Assembly (NCBI RefSeq): GCF_003711105.1
Contig: NZ_CP023865.1
Coordinates: 5,357,001 to 5,421,000 of the forward strand
Direction of reading: 5' to 3'
DNA length: 64,000 bases
Origin: Actinoplanes teichomyceticus ATCC 31121
GTDB lineage: Bacteria; Actinomycetota; Actinomycetes; Mycobacteriales; Micromonosporaceae
Shown here: in pieces, positions 40,558-47,835 of the stretch
Numbering within the stretch: position 1 is the stretch's first letter
Layout: each line of letters begins with the position of its first letter
Notes under the pieces: generated by a model
Seen by the model: only the letters and a program-made list of their open reading frames with translations
Database searches by the model: none
Told to the model about the DNA's origin: nothing
Program-made: the position numbers and the translations under genes

Positions 40558-40835
40558 CGGGCACCGCCCCGCTTCGCCAGGGCCGCGTCGAGGGCGGCCC
40601 TGGCCATCTCGCCGTCGGTGGCGGCATAGGAGGCGTCACCGATGATCGGCGCGTTGTGCTCGTCTTCCGGCAGTTGTTCACCGGAGTAGTTGTGCTCGTT
40701 GCGGATTCGGAGCACGGTGAAGCCGGATGACTCCAAGCCCCTTCGGGCGGTCTCGACGGCGTAGCCGGGACCCCGCAAGTCGGAGTCATCGTCGATTTGG
40801 ACGACCGCGGTAATGGTTCGGAAGTGGGAAGCCAT
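40554..40835 (-). CDS. Hypothetical early protein ending in GGAR
   Basis: 93 residues: beta-alpha start (RTITAVVQIDDDSDLRGPG, GFTVLRIRNEHNYSGEQL), then a helical end (EMARAALDAALAKR). No family recognised. Confidence 0.6.
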   Translation of the reverse strand: MASHFRTITAVVQIDDDSDLRGPGYAVETARRGLESSGFTVLRIRNEHNYSGEQLPEDEHNAPIIGDASYAATDGEMARAALDAALAKRGGAR

Positions 40836-41065
40836 CACGCCACCGCCCCGGCCCAGCGCACCGTCGCGTCGGTCCTGCGGCACACCAGGCACAGCGTGTG
40901 CGCCTGCTGCCGGGTGGTCAGCGCCAGCGCGGGCCACAGGACCACGGTGCCGGGGTACGCGCCCTCGACGCGCACCGTCACAGGCACCTTGTCGTGGTCG
41001 AGCTGGCGGGTCAGGGTTTCCGCCTCGGGCACGGTCAGCGGGTGCAGCGGTCGGCGCGCGGTCAT
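40835..41065 (-). CDS. Hypothetical early protein with CxxC
   Basis: 76 residues. TVPEAETLTRQLDHDKVPVT leads into a beta-rich part and a terminal CLVCRRTDA pair. Its start overlaps the GGAR junction. Function unknown. Confidence 0.58.
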   Translation of the reverse strand: MTARRPLHPLTVPEAETLTRQLDHDKVPVTVRVEGAYPGTVVLWPALALTTRQQAHTLCLVCRRTDATVRWAGAVA

Positions 41066-41289
41066 CGGGCACCGCCCTCGTGCTCGCGCGCAGCGACCCG
41101 GCGGCACTCGTCCACCAGCCGCACGTAGCTGTCGGTGCTGACGCCCGTCAGCTTCTCGACGACCAGGAGCAGCAGCACGACCAGCTCGGATTCGCTGGTC
41201 ACGTCGTCGGCCTGGACCTTGACGTCGAAGCCGACCGGGACGTCCTCGTTGGGCGGGCAGTCGATGACGATGCGCGGTCGGCGGCTCAT
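41062..41289 (-). CDS. Hypothetical early protein ending in GGAR
   Basis: 75 residues: RIVIDCPPNEDVPVGFDVKV, then a helix (ELVVLLLLVVEKLTGVST). Possibly a small helix-pair protein; no family recognised. Confidence 0.58.
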   Translation of the reverse strand: MSRRPRIVIDCPPNEDVPVGFDVKVQADDVTSESELVVLLLLVVEKLTGVSTDSYVRLVDECRRVAAREHEGGAR

Positions 41290-41477
41290 CGGGCACCGCC
41301 CGGACGGTGCTCCGGCCGCACGCAGTAGTCCTTGCCGCCGGGGCGGCCGACCAGCCAGCCCGCCTTCTTGGCGGCCTCCCTCGCCTGGGCGACCGTGTTG
41401 GCGTAGATCGCGGGCTCACACTCGTACGGCCCACCCGCTCCGTCACAGCGCAGTTCGACCTCGGTGTAGACGCTCAT
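41286..41477 (-). CDS. Small hypothetical protein ending in GGAR
   Basis: 63 residues: YTEVELRCDGAGGPYECEP, then a helix (AQAREAAKKAGWLV) and KDYCVRPEH. It looks like a truncated zinc ribbon related in pattern to the gene at 40351 (KDYC repeated). Confidence 0.58.
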   Translation of the reverse strand: MSVYTEVELRCDGAGGPYECEPAIYANTVAQAREAAKKAGWLVGRPGGKDYCVRPEHRPGGAR

Positions 41478-41863
41478 CGGGCACCTCCCGCCAGGTTGAT
41501 GCCGACCCGGGCCAGCGCCCGCAGCAGCAGGCCGCGGCGCACCGGCTCCGGCGCGGCCTCGGGCGGCGGCGGGGCGGCGTCCCGCACGCGGTGGCGGCCC
41601 GCGTACCCGGCCGGCGCGGCAGGCTCCTCGCTGACAGGCTCCGGGTCGGCGGACTCCGGGTCGGCCGGGATGCTGATCAGCGGCAGCTCGCCCGTGGTGA
41701 TGTCGGCCAGGGCGAACGAGCGGCGCATCCACTGGTTCGTCGGCTCGGCGTCCGGGCGGCGGGCCAGATCGGCGTGCGGGTCGAAGGCCGGGATGATCCG
41801 GGTGTCCTCGCCGACGGGACGGCGGTGCTCGCCGGTGTCGTCGGGCTGAATCGTGACGGTCAC
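41474..41863 (-). CDS. Disordered hypothetical protein ending in GGAR
   Basis: 129 residues, acidic and Pro-rich (PDDTGEHRRPVGEDTRIIP, DPESADPEPVSEEPAAPAG), with a basic end. GTG start with AGGAGA upstream: the only gene of this group with a strong independent ribosome site, so it may begin the translation-coupled block below it. Confidence 0.6.
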   Translation of the reverse strand: MTVTIQPDDTGEHRRPVGEDTRIIPAFDPHADLARRPDAEPTNQWMRRSFALADITTGELPLISIPADPESADPEPVSEEPAAPAGYAGRHRVRDAAPPPPEAAPEPVRRGLLLRALARVGINLAGGAR

Positions 41864-41903
41864 TGCTATCTCCTGCAGGTCAGAAGTCGGTGGGGAGATG
41901 GGG

Positions 41904-41939
41904 CCCGGGCCGCGGACCCCCCGGTACACGCGGCCCGGG
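41904..41939 (-). terminator. GC-rich 11-bp hairpin
   Basis: CCCGGGCCGCG pairs perfectly with CGCGGCCCGGG around a 14-nt loop, in the gap behind the gene ending at 41950. No T-run. Similar in style to the hairpins at 21681 and 43095. Confidence 0.6.
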
Positions 41940-41949
41940 AGCTGGTGTG

Positions 41950-42195
41950 TCAGCGCGCCACGGTCAGCGGCGTGTGCGGCAGGGTGAGCAGGCCGGGCGT
42001 GCCCTGGCGGATCGTCTCGGCGTGCCACACGCAGACGTGCGCGGCGACCGTGACGACCACGCCGGGACGCCGGTACTGGACGCTGGCGAGGTGGGTGGCG
42101 TCGCCGGGGCACTCGGTGACCTCGGCGACCGGGAGGCCGAGCTGGGCGATCTGCTCAGCCCACTCGGCGATGCGGCAGGGCAGCGGGGAGGCCAT
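41950..42195 (-). CDS. Small hypothetical protein
   Basis: 81 residues: PCRIAEWAEQIAQLGLPVAE, then CPGDATHLASVQYRRPGVVV and VAAHVCVWHAETI. Two Cys and two His could form a metal site. The hairpin follows its stop. Confidence 0.58.
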   Translation of the reverse strand: MASPLPCRIAEWAEQIAQLGLPVAEVTECPGDATHLASVQYRRPGVVVTVAAHVCVWHAETIRQGTPGLLTLPHTPLTVAR

Positions 42196-43058
42196 CAGCG
42201 GGCCTGGCCCATCGCCCGTCGGTGCTCAGCCATGAATCCCCGGTCGAAAGCGGCCGCATCCTCGGCGTCCTGATCGAACGGCGTCGGCGTCACGTCGACC
42301 AGCTCGGGCTCCCGCTCCCGGGTACCGTTGGTGGCGATGTCGCTCACCGCGTCGGCGACGTGCAGCGGGACGCGGGCCGGGTTGGCCGGCGCCTCGGCAG
42401 GGAAGGTTGCTGCGGGCTCGCCATGCACCTCGCAGTTGAAGAAGCTCGCCTCCGTGCTGGCGCAGCTGCACTCCGGCTCGTCCGGCTCGTCCGGCGTCTC
42501 GTCGACCAGCCCGCCGTCGGTCACCGCACCGACCGCAGGGGCGCCGCCCCGGCCCGGGCTTACCGGCGTCGGGTCGTCGGGCTCGCTGTCGGCCCGGGTG
42601 TAGGTCAGGCCGAGGTCGTCGCGGAAGGCGTGCTCACCCGAATGGCCCGCCGGCAGCGTGCAGTCCCCGCCGCACCGGGACGAGCGGCCGGCGCGCAGCT
42701 CGGCCACCTCGGCGCGCAGGCGTTCGATCTCGGCGTCACGCTCGTCCGGGACGCCCGGGCGGCCGTCCTCGTGCCAGGTGAGCAGGCTGTACCGGACGAT
42801 GCCGAACCTGACCTCCGCCGACGTGCGGTCGGGTTTCGACTCGTCGACCTCGACCCCGTGACGGGCGGCGAAGTCCCGCACCCGGGTCAGGCCCTCGGCG
42901 GGCGAGATGCCGTCAGCGAAGTTCGGATGCGCCATCTGCTTCTGGCCGAAGATGTCGATCGGCAGCGGCACATCCGGGTTGGCCGCGAGCCAGTGCGCGA
43001 AGTCGTGCAGCGCGCTGATCTGCGAGGCGCGGTGCGGCTCGGGTACGTTGTGGGTCAT
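42195..43058 (-). CDS. Hypothetical early protein with Cys motifs
   Basis: 287 residues. The N-terminal ~80 are folded (ISALHDFAHWLAANPDVPLP, HPNFADGISPAEGLTRV); a coiled segment follows (ERDAEIERLRAEVAELRAG), then a CGGDCTLPAGHSGEH motif common in actinophage proteins, a Pro/Glu/Asp-rich linker, ECSCASTEASFFNCEVHGE, and a C-terminal helix. AAAGGCAG precedes the ATG. Function unknown. Confidence 0.65.
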   Translation of the reverse strand: MTHNVPEPHRASQISALHDFAHWLAANPDVPLPIDIFGQKQMAHPNFADGISPAEGLTRVRDFAARHGVEVDESKPDRTSAEVRFGIVRYSLLTWHEDGRPGVPDERDAEIERLRAEVAELRAGRSSRCGGDCTLPAGHSGEHAFRDDLGLTYTRADSEPDDPTPVSPGRGGAPAVGAVTDGGLVDETPDEPDEPECSCASTEASFFNCEVHGEPAATFPAEAPANPARVPLHVADAVSDIATNGTREREPELVDVTPTPFDQDAEDAAAFDRGFMAEHRRAMGQAR

Positions 43059-43094
43059 CGGACTGCCTTTCTGATCGCTTGGGTGTCCGGTGCT

Positions 43095-43124
43095 GCGCGC
43101 CGCCCGGGGCTACGGGTGGCGCGC
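43095..43124. terminator. Hairpin between early operon segments
   Basis: GCGCGCCGCCC and GGGTGGCGCGC form an 11-bp stem with one G-T pair and an 8-nt loop, directly after a 27-codon gene. Possible attenuator between the immunity-proximal genes and the rest of the early operon. Confidence 0.55.
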
Positions 43125-43127
43125 TTC

Positions 43128-43211
43128 TTACGTCTGGGGCTTCGGGTCCGGCTGCGGAGGCGGGCCGGGCGGGGAGCCGGGCAGGCTCGGCGGCCACCCC
43201 TCGGTGCTCAC
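43128..43211 (-). CDS. Possible 27-residue Pro-rich peptide
   Basis: GTG overlaps the stop of the 56-residue gene upstream as GTGA, the join used throughout this operon. The peptide is almost entirely Pro/Gly/Ser (PPSLPGSPPGPPPQPDPKPQ). It may be a real coupled mini-gene or a chance reading. Confidence 0.3.
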   Translation of the reverse strand: MSTEGWPPSLPGSPPGPPPQPDPKPQT

Positions 43212-43378
43212 CGCAGCCACACCGAGTCGGCCGGGGCGAACGCGGCGTCGAGCAGGCGCTCGATGTCGGCGGGCAGCAGGCGGCCGGCGCACACGAAGGT
43301 GGTCCTGCCGCAGCCGTCGCAGCCGGGAACCTCGTGCGGGCCGTGCGGCCAGTCGTCAGAGCAGCGCTGGGCGTACAT
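43208..43378 (-). CDS. Small Cys/His protein (56 residues)
   Basis: Starts MYAQRCSDDWPHGPHEVPG, followed by CDGCGRTTFVCAGRLLP and a helix LERLLDAAF-like (IERLLDAAFAPAD). Two CxxC-type pairs suggest zinc binding. ATG lies 2 bp after the antirepressor stop. Coding pattern and neighbour spacing support it despite its size. Confidence 0.6.
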   Translation of the reverse strand: MYAQRCSDDWPHGPHEVPGCDGCGRTTFVCAGRLLPADIERLLDAAFAPADSVWLR

Positions 43379-43380
43379 CG

Positions 43381-44151
43381 CTACGCCGCCTCGATCTGCT
43401 GCTGCGTGCCGGTCAGCCGCTTCCGCAGCTCGGCCAGGCCCTTCGGGCGCACCCGAACCTGCGGCGGGTCCAGGACCAGCTCACCGGTTCGCGGGTGGTA
43501 GTGGCTCGACGCCAGCTCCGTCAGCCAGCCGGCGTTCACGGCCCTCTGGTAGACCGCCCACCGGCGGTCGGCCTGCCGTCGGTAGACCCAGCCCTCGCGG
43601 TGCATCAGCGTGAACAGCCGGTCCCGGCCGATCTTGATGAGCGGGTCGCGGGACAGGATCTTCGCCGCGTCAGCGACCGCGTAGTCGCCGTCGGCCGACG
43701 CCAGGTGGTCCCACGCCTCCGCCTTCGGCGCCGCCTCGGCGAGCTGCGCGGACTGCAGCTCGATCTGGCGGGCCTGGTCGGCGGCGAGCTGGAGCGCCTC
43801 GGCGTACGTCTGCGGGATCGCCGGGGCGGTTTCGTACCGGCCGGTCTTGCGGATGGCCGGCAGAACCTCGTCAGTGACCCACCTGCGAAACTTCTTCGCA
43901 CTGTCGTTCCGGCTCCGGAAGATCAGCGCGTACAGGCCGGACTCGCTGACGGTGGACATCCGCTGCTCACCGCCGGGGGTACGCACAAGCGCGTACCCCT
44001 TCTCGTCCTCGTCGAGGTTGCGGAGGGCATCGGACGCCATCCGGAAGTTGAGGATCGCGCAGACGTCGGCGGCGACGAACCAGGGCTCGCCGTCCACCAG
44101 GACGGTCCGGACCTCGACGTCGGCGTAGTTGAAGATGGCGAGGTCGTTCAT
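43381..44151 (-). CDS. Phage antirepressor, BRO-N/KilA-C type
   Basis: 256 residues. N-terminal BRO domain (IFNYADVEVRTVLVDGEPWF, ADVCAILNFRMASDALRNL, STVSESGLYALIFRSRNDSA, FRRWVTDEVLPAIRKTGRY), then a helical linker and a C-terminal KilA-C/antirepressor domain (ADAAKILSRDPLIKIGRDRL, HREGWVYRRQADRRWAVYQ). Such proteins bind and inactivate repressors or block host processes. Its place two genes behind the Cro-like gene suits early expression. ATGA overlap with the previous stop. Confidence 0.86.
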   Translation of the reverse strand: MNDLAIFNYADVEVRTVLVDGEPWFVAADVCAILNFRMASDALRNLDEDEKGYALVRTPGGEQRMSTVSESGLYALIFRSRNDSAKKFRRWVTDEVLPAIRKTGRYETAPAIPQTYAEALQLAADQARQIELQSAQLAEAAPKAEAWDHLASADGDYAVADAAKILSRDPLIKIGRDRLFTLMHREGWVYRRQADRRWAVYQRAVNAGWLTELASSHYHPRTGELVLDPPQVRVRPKGLAELRKRLTGTQQQIEAA

Positions 44152-44324
44152 GCCGCGCTCCGGAGGCTGGTCTCCTGCGCCTCTGCAGCGGCCAGCTCCA
44201 TCTCGATCGCCGCGAGGGTGCGAGTCAGCCGGGCGGCCACCTCGCGGCCCTCCGGCGTGTTCGGGTCGTAGGGCTCGTCGCGGCCGGGGCCGGGCGGCGG
44301 CGGGGGCGTAACCGGCCCCGTCAT
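44148..44324 (-). CDS. Small helical hypothetical protein (58 residues)
   Basis: Pro-rich start (PVTPPPPPGPGRDEPYDPN) and a helix (EVAARLTRTLAAIEMELAAA). Four-base overlaps on both sides. Function unknown. Confidence 0.55.
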   Translation of the reverse strand: MTGPVTPPPPPGPGRDEPYDPNTPEGREVAARLTRTLAAIEMELAAAEAQETSLRSAA

Positions 44325-44614
44325 GCCGCGGCCGCCTTGTCGCGGATCTCGAACAGGTCCTCGAACTTGACGCCGACGCCGTACTTGGCGAGCTTCTCGG
44401 CGTGCTCGCCGAACACCGACAGCACCGCGGCGATGAAGCGCTCGCCGATGATGCCGTCGCGTGCCCGGCTGATGGTGATGCGGTCCATCTTGATCGCGCG
44501 GCTGAGCGCAGCATCGGTGGTGAGGTCGAGCAGCTTGGCCACGAGCGCGAAATGATCGGTCTTGAGGAAGACGCCCGCCCTCACCTCCACAGGTGGGGGC
44601 GGTGCGACATGCAT
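44321..44614 (-). CDS. Cro-like HTH protein, first gene of the early operon
   Basis: 97 residues from ATG 44614. The core FALVAKLLDLTTDAALSRAI, KMDRITISRARDGIIGERFI and AAVLSVFGEHAEKLA gives a lambda-repressor-like HTH. It is the first leftward gene, read from a promoter about 13 nt upstream of its start; the start codon itself lies in a CGACATGCATGTCG palindrome, so binding there would also block translation initiation or elongation. Cro- or Cox-like function is inferred. Confidence 0.75.
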   Translation of the reverse strand: MHVAPPPPVEVRAGVFLKTDHFALVAKLLDLTTDAALSRAIKMDRITISRARDGIIGERFIAAVLSVFGEHAEKLAKYGVGVKFEDLFEIRDKAAAA

Positions 44615-44618
44615 GTCG
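44605..44618. promoter_or_regulatory. Operator O1, CGACATGCATGTCG
   Basis: Perfect 14-bp palindrome covering the start codon of the leftward HTH gene. Identical to O3. A half-site ACATGTCG lies between them at 44626-44633. Confidence 0.72.
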
Positions 44619-44633
44619 TAACTCACATGTCGC

Positions 44634-44662
44634 ACAGTACTCCCGACATGCATGTCGTGCAA
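44634..44662 (-). promoter_or_regulatory. Leftward early promoter with operator O3 in its spacer
   Basis: On the minus strand: -35 TTGCAC (44657-44662), 17-bp spacer, -10 TACTGT (44634-44639). The spacer contains the 14-bp palindrome CGACATGCATGTCG (44644-44657), which starts at the last base of the -35. Repressor binding here would block the antirepressor and replication operon. Confidence 0.78.
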
Positions 44663-44679
44663 CTGGCACTTAAGGGGAG

Positions 44680-44708
44680 TTGAGTGCGACATGGATGTCG
44701 CATACGAT
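44680..44708 (+). promoter_or_regulatory. Rightward repressor promoter with operator O4 in its spacer
   Basis: -35 TTGAGT (44680-44685), 17-bp spacer, -10 TACGAT (44703-44708). The 18-bp dyad TGCGACATGGATGTCGCA (44685-44702) fills the spacer, starting at the last base of the -35, a mirror image of the leftward promoter. An in-frame ATG lies 7 nt after the -10. Confidence 0.75.
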
Positions 44709-44850
44709 GCGCTGTATGACGACGACACGTGACGTCCGAAAGCGGCGTCTACGTAAGGAAAGATCGGCCCGTCTGGGCTATCCGATGCCCGCCATCACGC
44801 TGGATCAAAGGTTGACACGTATGCCGCAATGTCGCGGCACGCATGTCACG

Positions 44851-44862
44851 TATAGTCTGGCC
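44851..44862 (+). promoter_or_regulatory. Second -10 (TATAGT) directly before the repressor start
   Basis: TATAGT followed by 6 nt and ATG gives a leaderless start. No good -35 is visible, but half-sites ATGTCG (44829-44834) and CATGTCAC (44842-44849) lie where a regulator would touch this promoter. Confidence 0.65.
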
Positions 44863-45306
44863 ATGCCAATGGGCCCGATCGACCGTGAAGCCTGGGCTCG
44901 TGAGGTCCAGCAGCTCATCGTGCGCTTCGACCCGGGCCCCAAGGGCACCGGCAATAAGAGCGCCTTCGCGCGGCGGGTCAAGGTCACCACCCGCACGATC
45001 GAGCGCTGGATCGCCCAGGAGAACGACGTCAAGGTCGAGACGGTGCGTGCGCTCCTGACCGCGCTGAACCTCAGTCGGCAGGAGAGCGTCGAGCTCCTAG
45101 GGCGTATCGGCTTCCACCTCGGCGGCTCCCCCGTCATGCCTGACCCGGACAGCGATCCGGTCATCCAGCGGATCAAGGCGGACCCGGCCTGGAACGACGA
45201 GCAGCGGAAAGACCTCATCGAGGCGCAGGTGGAACGCATCAAGGATGACACCCGGCGCCGGATGGAGGAGTACGAGCGGTTCGCCACGTGGAACCGGGCG
45301 TCATGA
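44863..45306 (+). CDS. Lysogeny repressor-like HTH protein
   Basis: 147 residues. HTH core: KSAFARRVKVTTRTIERWIA followed by DVKVETVRALLTALNLSRQE; the C-terminal ~60 residues are charged helices (DPAWNDEQRKDLIEAQVERI) with no LexA-type peptidase. The leaderless ATG 44863 is preferred. An in-frame ATG at 44716, itself 7 nt behind a -10, would add 49 basic residues. The stop overlaps the integrase ATG, so lysogeny control and integration share a transcript. Confidence 0.8.
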   Translation: MPMGPIDREAWAREVQQLIVRFDPGPKGTGNKSAFARRVKVTTRTIERWIAQENDVKVETVRALLTALNLSRQESVELLGRIGFHLGGSPVMPDPDSDPVIQRIKADPAWNDEQRKDLIEAQVERIKDDTRRRMEEYERFATWNRAS

Positions 45307-46742
45307 GCCGGCGTCGGCCGGCTGCCACGCCGGACCGGCCTGAGCGCGTCGCGCTGTACGTGCGCGTCAGCGCGGTTATGGGCCGCGCCGGGGACGACTT
45401 CCACAGCCCGGAAATCCAGGTCGCCGCCATGCGTCGCGTGACGGCGAACATGGAAGAGGTCGCACTGATCGACGACGACATCGACCAGACCGGCCGGACC
45501 TTCTCGCGTGCGGGGATCGAGAAGATCCGGAAGCTGGCCGAGGCCGGATCGATCGATGCGGTGGCGGTCTACAACATCAGCCGCTTTGGCCGCAACGTGC
45601 TGGAATCGCTGCAGTTCCTGACCTGGCTGGCCGACCGCGGTGTGACGATCCTGTCGGCCACGGAGCACATCGACACCAGCACCCCGTCGGGCCGGTGGAT
45701 GCTGACCAACCTGCTGGCCATCGCCGAGATGCGGTCCGATGAGATCGGCAACGAATGGCGGAGTGCGATTCACCATCGGACCAAGGCGGGGCGACCGCAC
45801 GGCAAGATCCCGGTGGGCTACGAGCGCGGCGAGGACGGCCGGCTTACTCCGCACCCGACGCATGGCCCCGCCGTCGCGCGCGCGTTTGCTGACTTCGCAG
45901 AGGGCGCCTCGGTGAGGCAGGTCGCTCGCGACTTGCGCGCGGTGACCGGACTGCGAATGTCTGGCGCTACGGCACGCATGGTTCTGCGGAACCGCGCCTA
46001 TCGCGGCGAGGTGCGCGCTGGCGGGGCGAGTCGGCCGGACGCCCACGAGCCGCTGGTCGACCCGGCCACCTGGACGCGAGTGGAGGCGCGGCTTCGCGAG
46101 ACCGCGGTCATGCCGTCGAGGCTGGCGGAACCGAAGTATGCGCTGTCCGGGCTGCTGTGGTGCGGCGTCTGTGGGGGGCGAGGCAATCATCGGCCGCAGG
46201 ACCAGAGGACTCGCACGTACTGCCGTCGCCAGGTGGAAGAGGAAGGCTGCGTTGGGTTCGGAACGCCGGATGCGGCCAAGCTGGCGGCCGGCGTGCTGGA
46301 GAAGGTCCGCGCGAAGGCGGCAGAGCTACGCGGCGACATCGCGGGCGCCGCGGTTGACCAATCGGGCGCGCATAACGACGCTGCCCGCGCGGCGGCCCTT
46401 TCCGAGAAGCTCGCCGAAACGCGCCGAGCAATGGTCCGGGCGGCCGAAGGGTGGTCCCGCGGGCGCATGGATGACCGTACGTACGACGCCACGATGGCTG
46501 CCCTGGAGCGCGACGAGCGGGAACAGCAGGGCGCCCTGGACCAGATAACCATCGCCCCCGTTCGGCTCAGGCGCGGAGAGATGGTGTCGCTGGCGGATCG
46601 GCTTCTGCTGCTCTGGCCCCGGATGAACGAGCTGCAACGGAACCGAGCGCTCAAGGACGTGGTTAAGGCGGTAACCGTGCTCCCCGTCAAGCCCTACGCC
46701 CGGACTCCGGCGGTTGATCGCATCCGCGTTGACTGGCTGTGA
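45303..46742 (+). CDS. int: Large serine integrase
   Basis: 479 residues. The resolvase domain has the nucleophile Ser23 in LYVRVSAV and the conserved ISRFGRN and EIGNEWRSAI region; a recombinase domain follows (VGYERGEDGRL, MVLRNRAYRGEV), then a zinc ribbon near residues 286-315 (CGVCGG, YCRRQVEEEGC) and a C-terminal coiled coil. It catalyses integration between attP and attB without host supercoiling. It ends the element; host genes begin 106 bp later. ATGA overlap with the repressor. Confidence 0.93.
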   Translation: MSRRRPAATPDRPERVALYVRVSAVMGRAGDDFHSPEIQVAAMRRVTANMEEVALIDDDIDQTGRTFSRAGIEKIRKLAEAGSIDAVAVYNISRFGRNVLESLQFLTWLADRGVTILSATEHIDTSTPSGRWMLTNLLAIAEMRSDEIGNEWRSAIHHRTKAGRPHGKIPVGYERGEDGRLTPHPTHGPAVARAFADFAEGASVRQVARDLRAVTGLRMSGATARMVLRNRAYRGEVRAGGASRPDAHEPLVDPATWTRVEARLRETAVMPSRLAEPKYALSGLLWCGVCGGRGNHRPQDQRTRTYCRRQVEEEGCVGFGTPDAAKLAAGVLEKVRAKAAELRGDIAGAAVDQSGAHNDAARAAALSEKLAETRRAMVRAAEGWSRGRMDDRTYDATMAALERDEREQQGALDQITIAPVRLRRGEMVSLADRLLLLWPRMNELQRNRALKDVVKAVTVLPVKPYARTPAVDRIRVDWL

Positions 46743-46848
46743 CCTGCAGGTTGGCGAAAGGGCACGCCCGTGCCAGCGCGCTGTGCGTCGCCTGCCAGCA
46801 CGAGCGCGCACCCTCGGAGCCGACAACGAACAAGGGGGAGCGAGGATC
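46743..46848. other. Probable right end of the prophage (att region)
   Basis: The only gap between the integrase and the first host gene. It contains an imperfect dyad at 46776-46809 (GCGCGCTGTGC facing GCACGAGCGCGC, 11-bp centre). Serine integrase sites are imperfect dyads of about 40-50 bp next to int, so the crossover may be here. A hybrid attL/attR need not be symmetric, so this dyad alone is not proof. Confidence 0.4.
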
Positions 46849-47835
46849 GTGGACGATCTCGTGGTGCGCGCCGAGGGACTGCGCAAACGCTTCGGTACGA
46901 CGCAGGCGCTCGACGGGGTGGACCTGGCCATGCGCCGGGGCACGGTGCTCGGCGTGCTCGGGCCCAACGGAGCCGGCAAGACGACCGCGGTGCGGGTGCT
47001 GGCCACCCTGCTGCGCCCGGATGCGGGCACCGCGTACGTGGCCGGCATCGATGTGCTGCGCGAGCCGCAGAAGGTACGCCGCCGGATCGGGCTGACCGGC
47101 CAGTACGCCTCGGTCGACGAGGACCTGACCGGCACCCAGAACCTGGTCCTCATCGGCCAGCTGCTCGACCTGCCCACCCGGCAGGCCCGGCAACGCGCCG
47201 CCGAGCTGCTCGCCTGGTTCGACCTCACCGAGGCGGCCGGGCGGATGGCCAAGACCTACTCCGGTGGTATGCGCCGCCGCCTGGACCTGGCCGCCAGCCT
47301 CGTCGGCCGCCCGGAAGTGATCTTCCTGGACGAGCCGACCACCGGGCTCGACCCGGCCAAACGCGAGGACATGTGGGGCGTGGTGCGCACCCAGGTCGCG
47401 CAGGGCTCCAGCGTGCTGCTCACCACCCAGTACCTGGAGGAGGCCGACGCCCTCGCCGACGAGATCGTGGTCGTCGACCACGGCCGGGTGATCGCCCAGG
47501 ACACCCCGGACGGGCTCAAACGCCGCGTCGGCGGCCAGACGCTCAGGGTACGCCCGGCCGACCCGGCCCGGCTGCCCGACGTGCTCGCGGTGCTCGACAC
47601 GGTCGCCGCGCCCGGTATGACCGCCACCCCGGACACCGCCGCCGGATCCCGGCCCGGCGCCGCCTCGGTGCCGGTCGCCGCCGACACCGCCCTCGACGAC
47701 GCGCTCCCGGCGCTGCGCCGCGCCGGCATCGAGGTCACCGAACTGGGACTGCACCTGCCCAGCCTCGACGAGGTGTTCCACACCCTGACCGGGACGAACG
47801 ACGACACCACCAACCGCACGGGAGAACTCGTATGA
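46849..47835 (+). CDS. ABC transporter ATP-binding protein, DrrA type
   Basis: 328 residues, GTG with GGGGGAG upstream. Walker A GPNGAGKTT (near 38), signature YSGGMRRRLDLA, Walker B VIFLDEPTTGLD and a C-terminal extension ending LPSLDEVFHTLTG, typical of the daunorubicin-resistance (DrrA) family. It powers the membrane partner encoded next with an ATGA overlap. No local TetR/MarR-type regulator is seen; one may have been separated by the prophage. Confidence 0.9.
   Translation: MDDLVVRAEGLRKRFGTTQALDGVDLAMRRGTVLGVLGPNGAGKTTAVRVLATLLRPDAGTAYVAGIDVLREPQKVRRRIGLTGQYASVDEDLTGTQNLVLIGQLLDLPTRQARQRAAELLAWFDLTEAAGRMAKTYSGGMRRRLDLAASLVGRPEVIFLDEPTTGLDPAKREDMWGVVRTQVAQGSSVLLTTQYLEEADALADEIVVVDHGRVIAQDTPDGLKRRVGGQTLRVRPADPARLPDVLAVLDTVAAPGMTATPDTAAGSRPGAASVPVAADTALDDALPALRRAGIEVTELGLHLPSLDEVFHTLTGTNDDTTNRTGELV

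Noticed and set aside
44812..44817. TTGACA as the -35 of the repressor promoter
   Set aside because: It lies 33 bp before TATAGT, too far for one promoter, and no -10 is found at the right distance.
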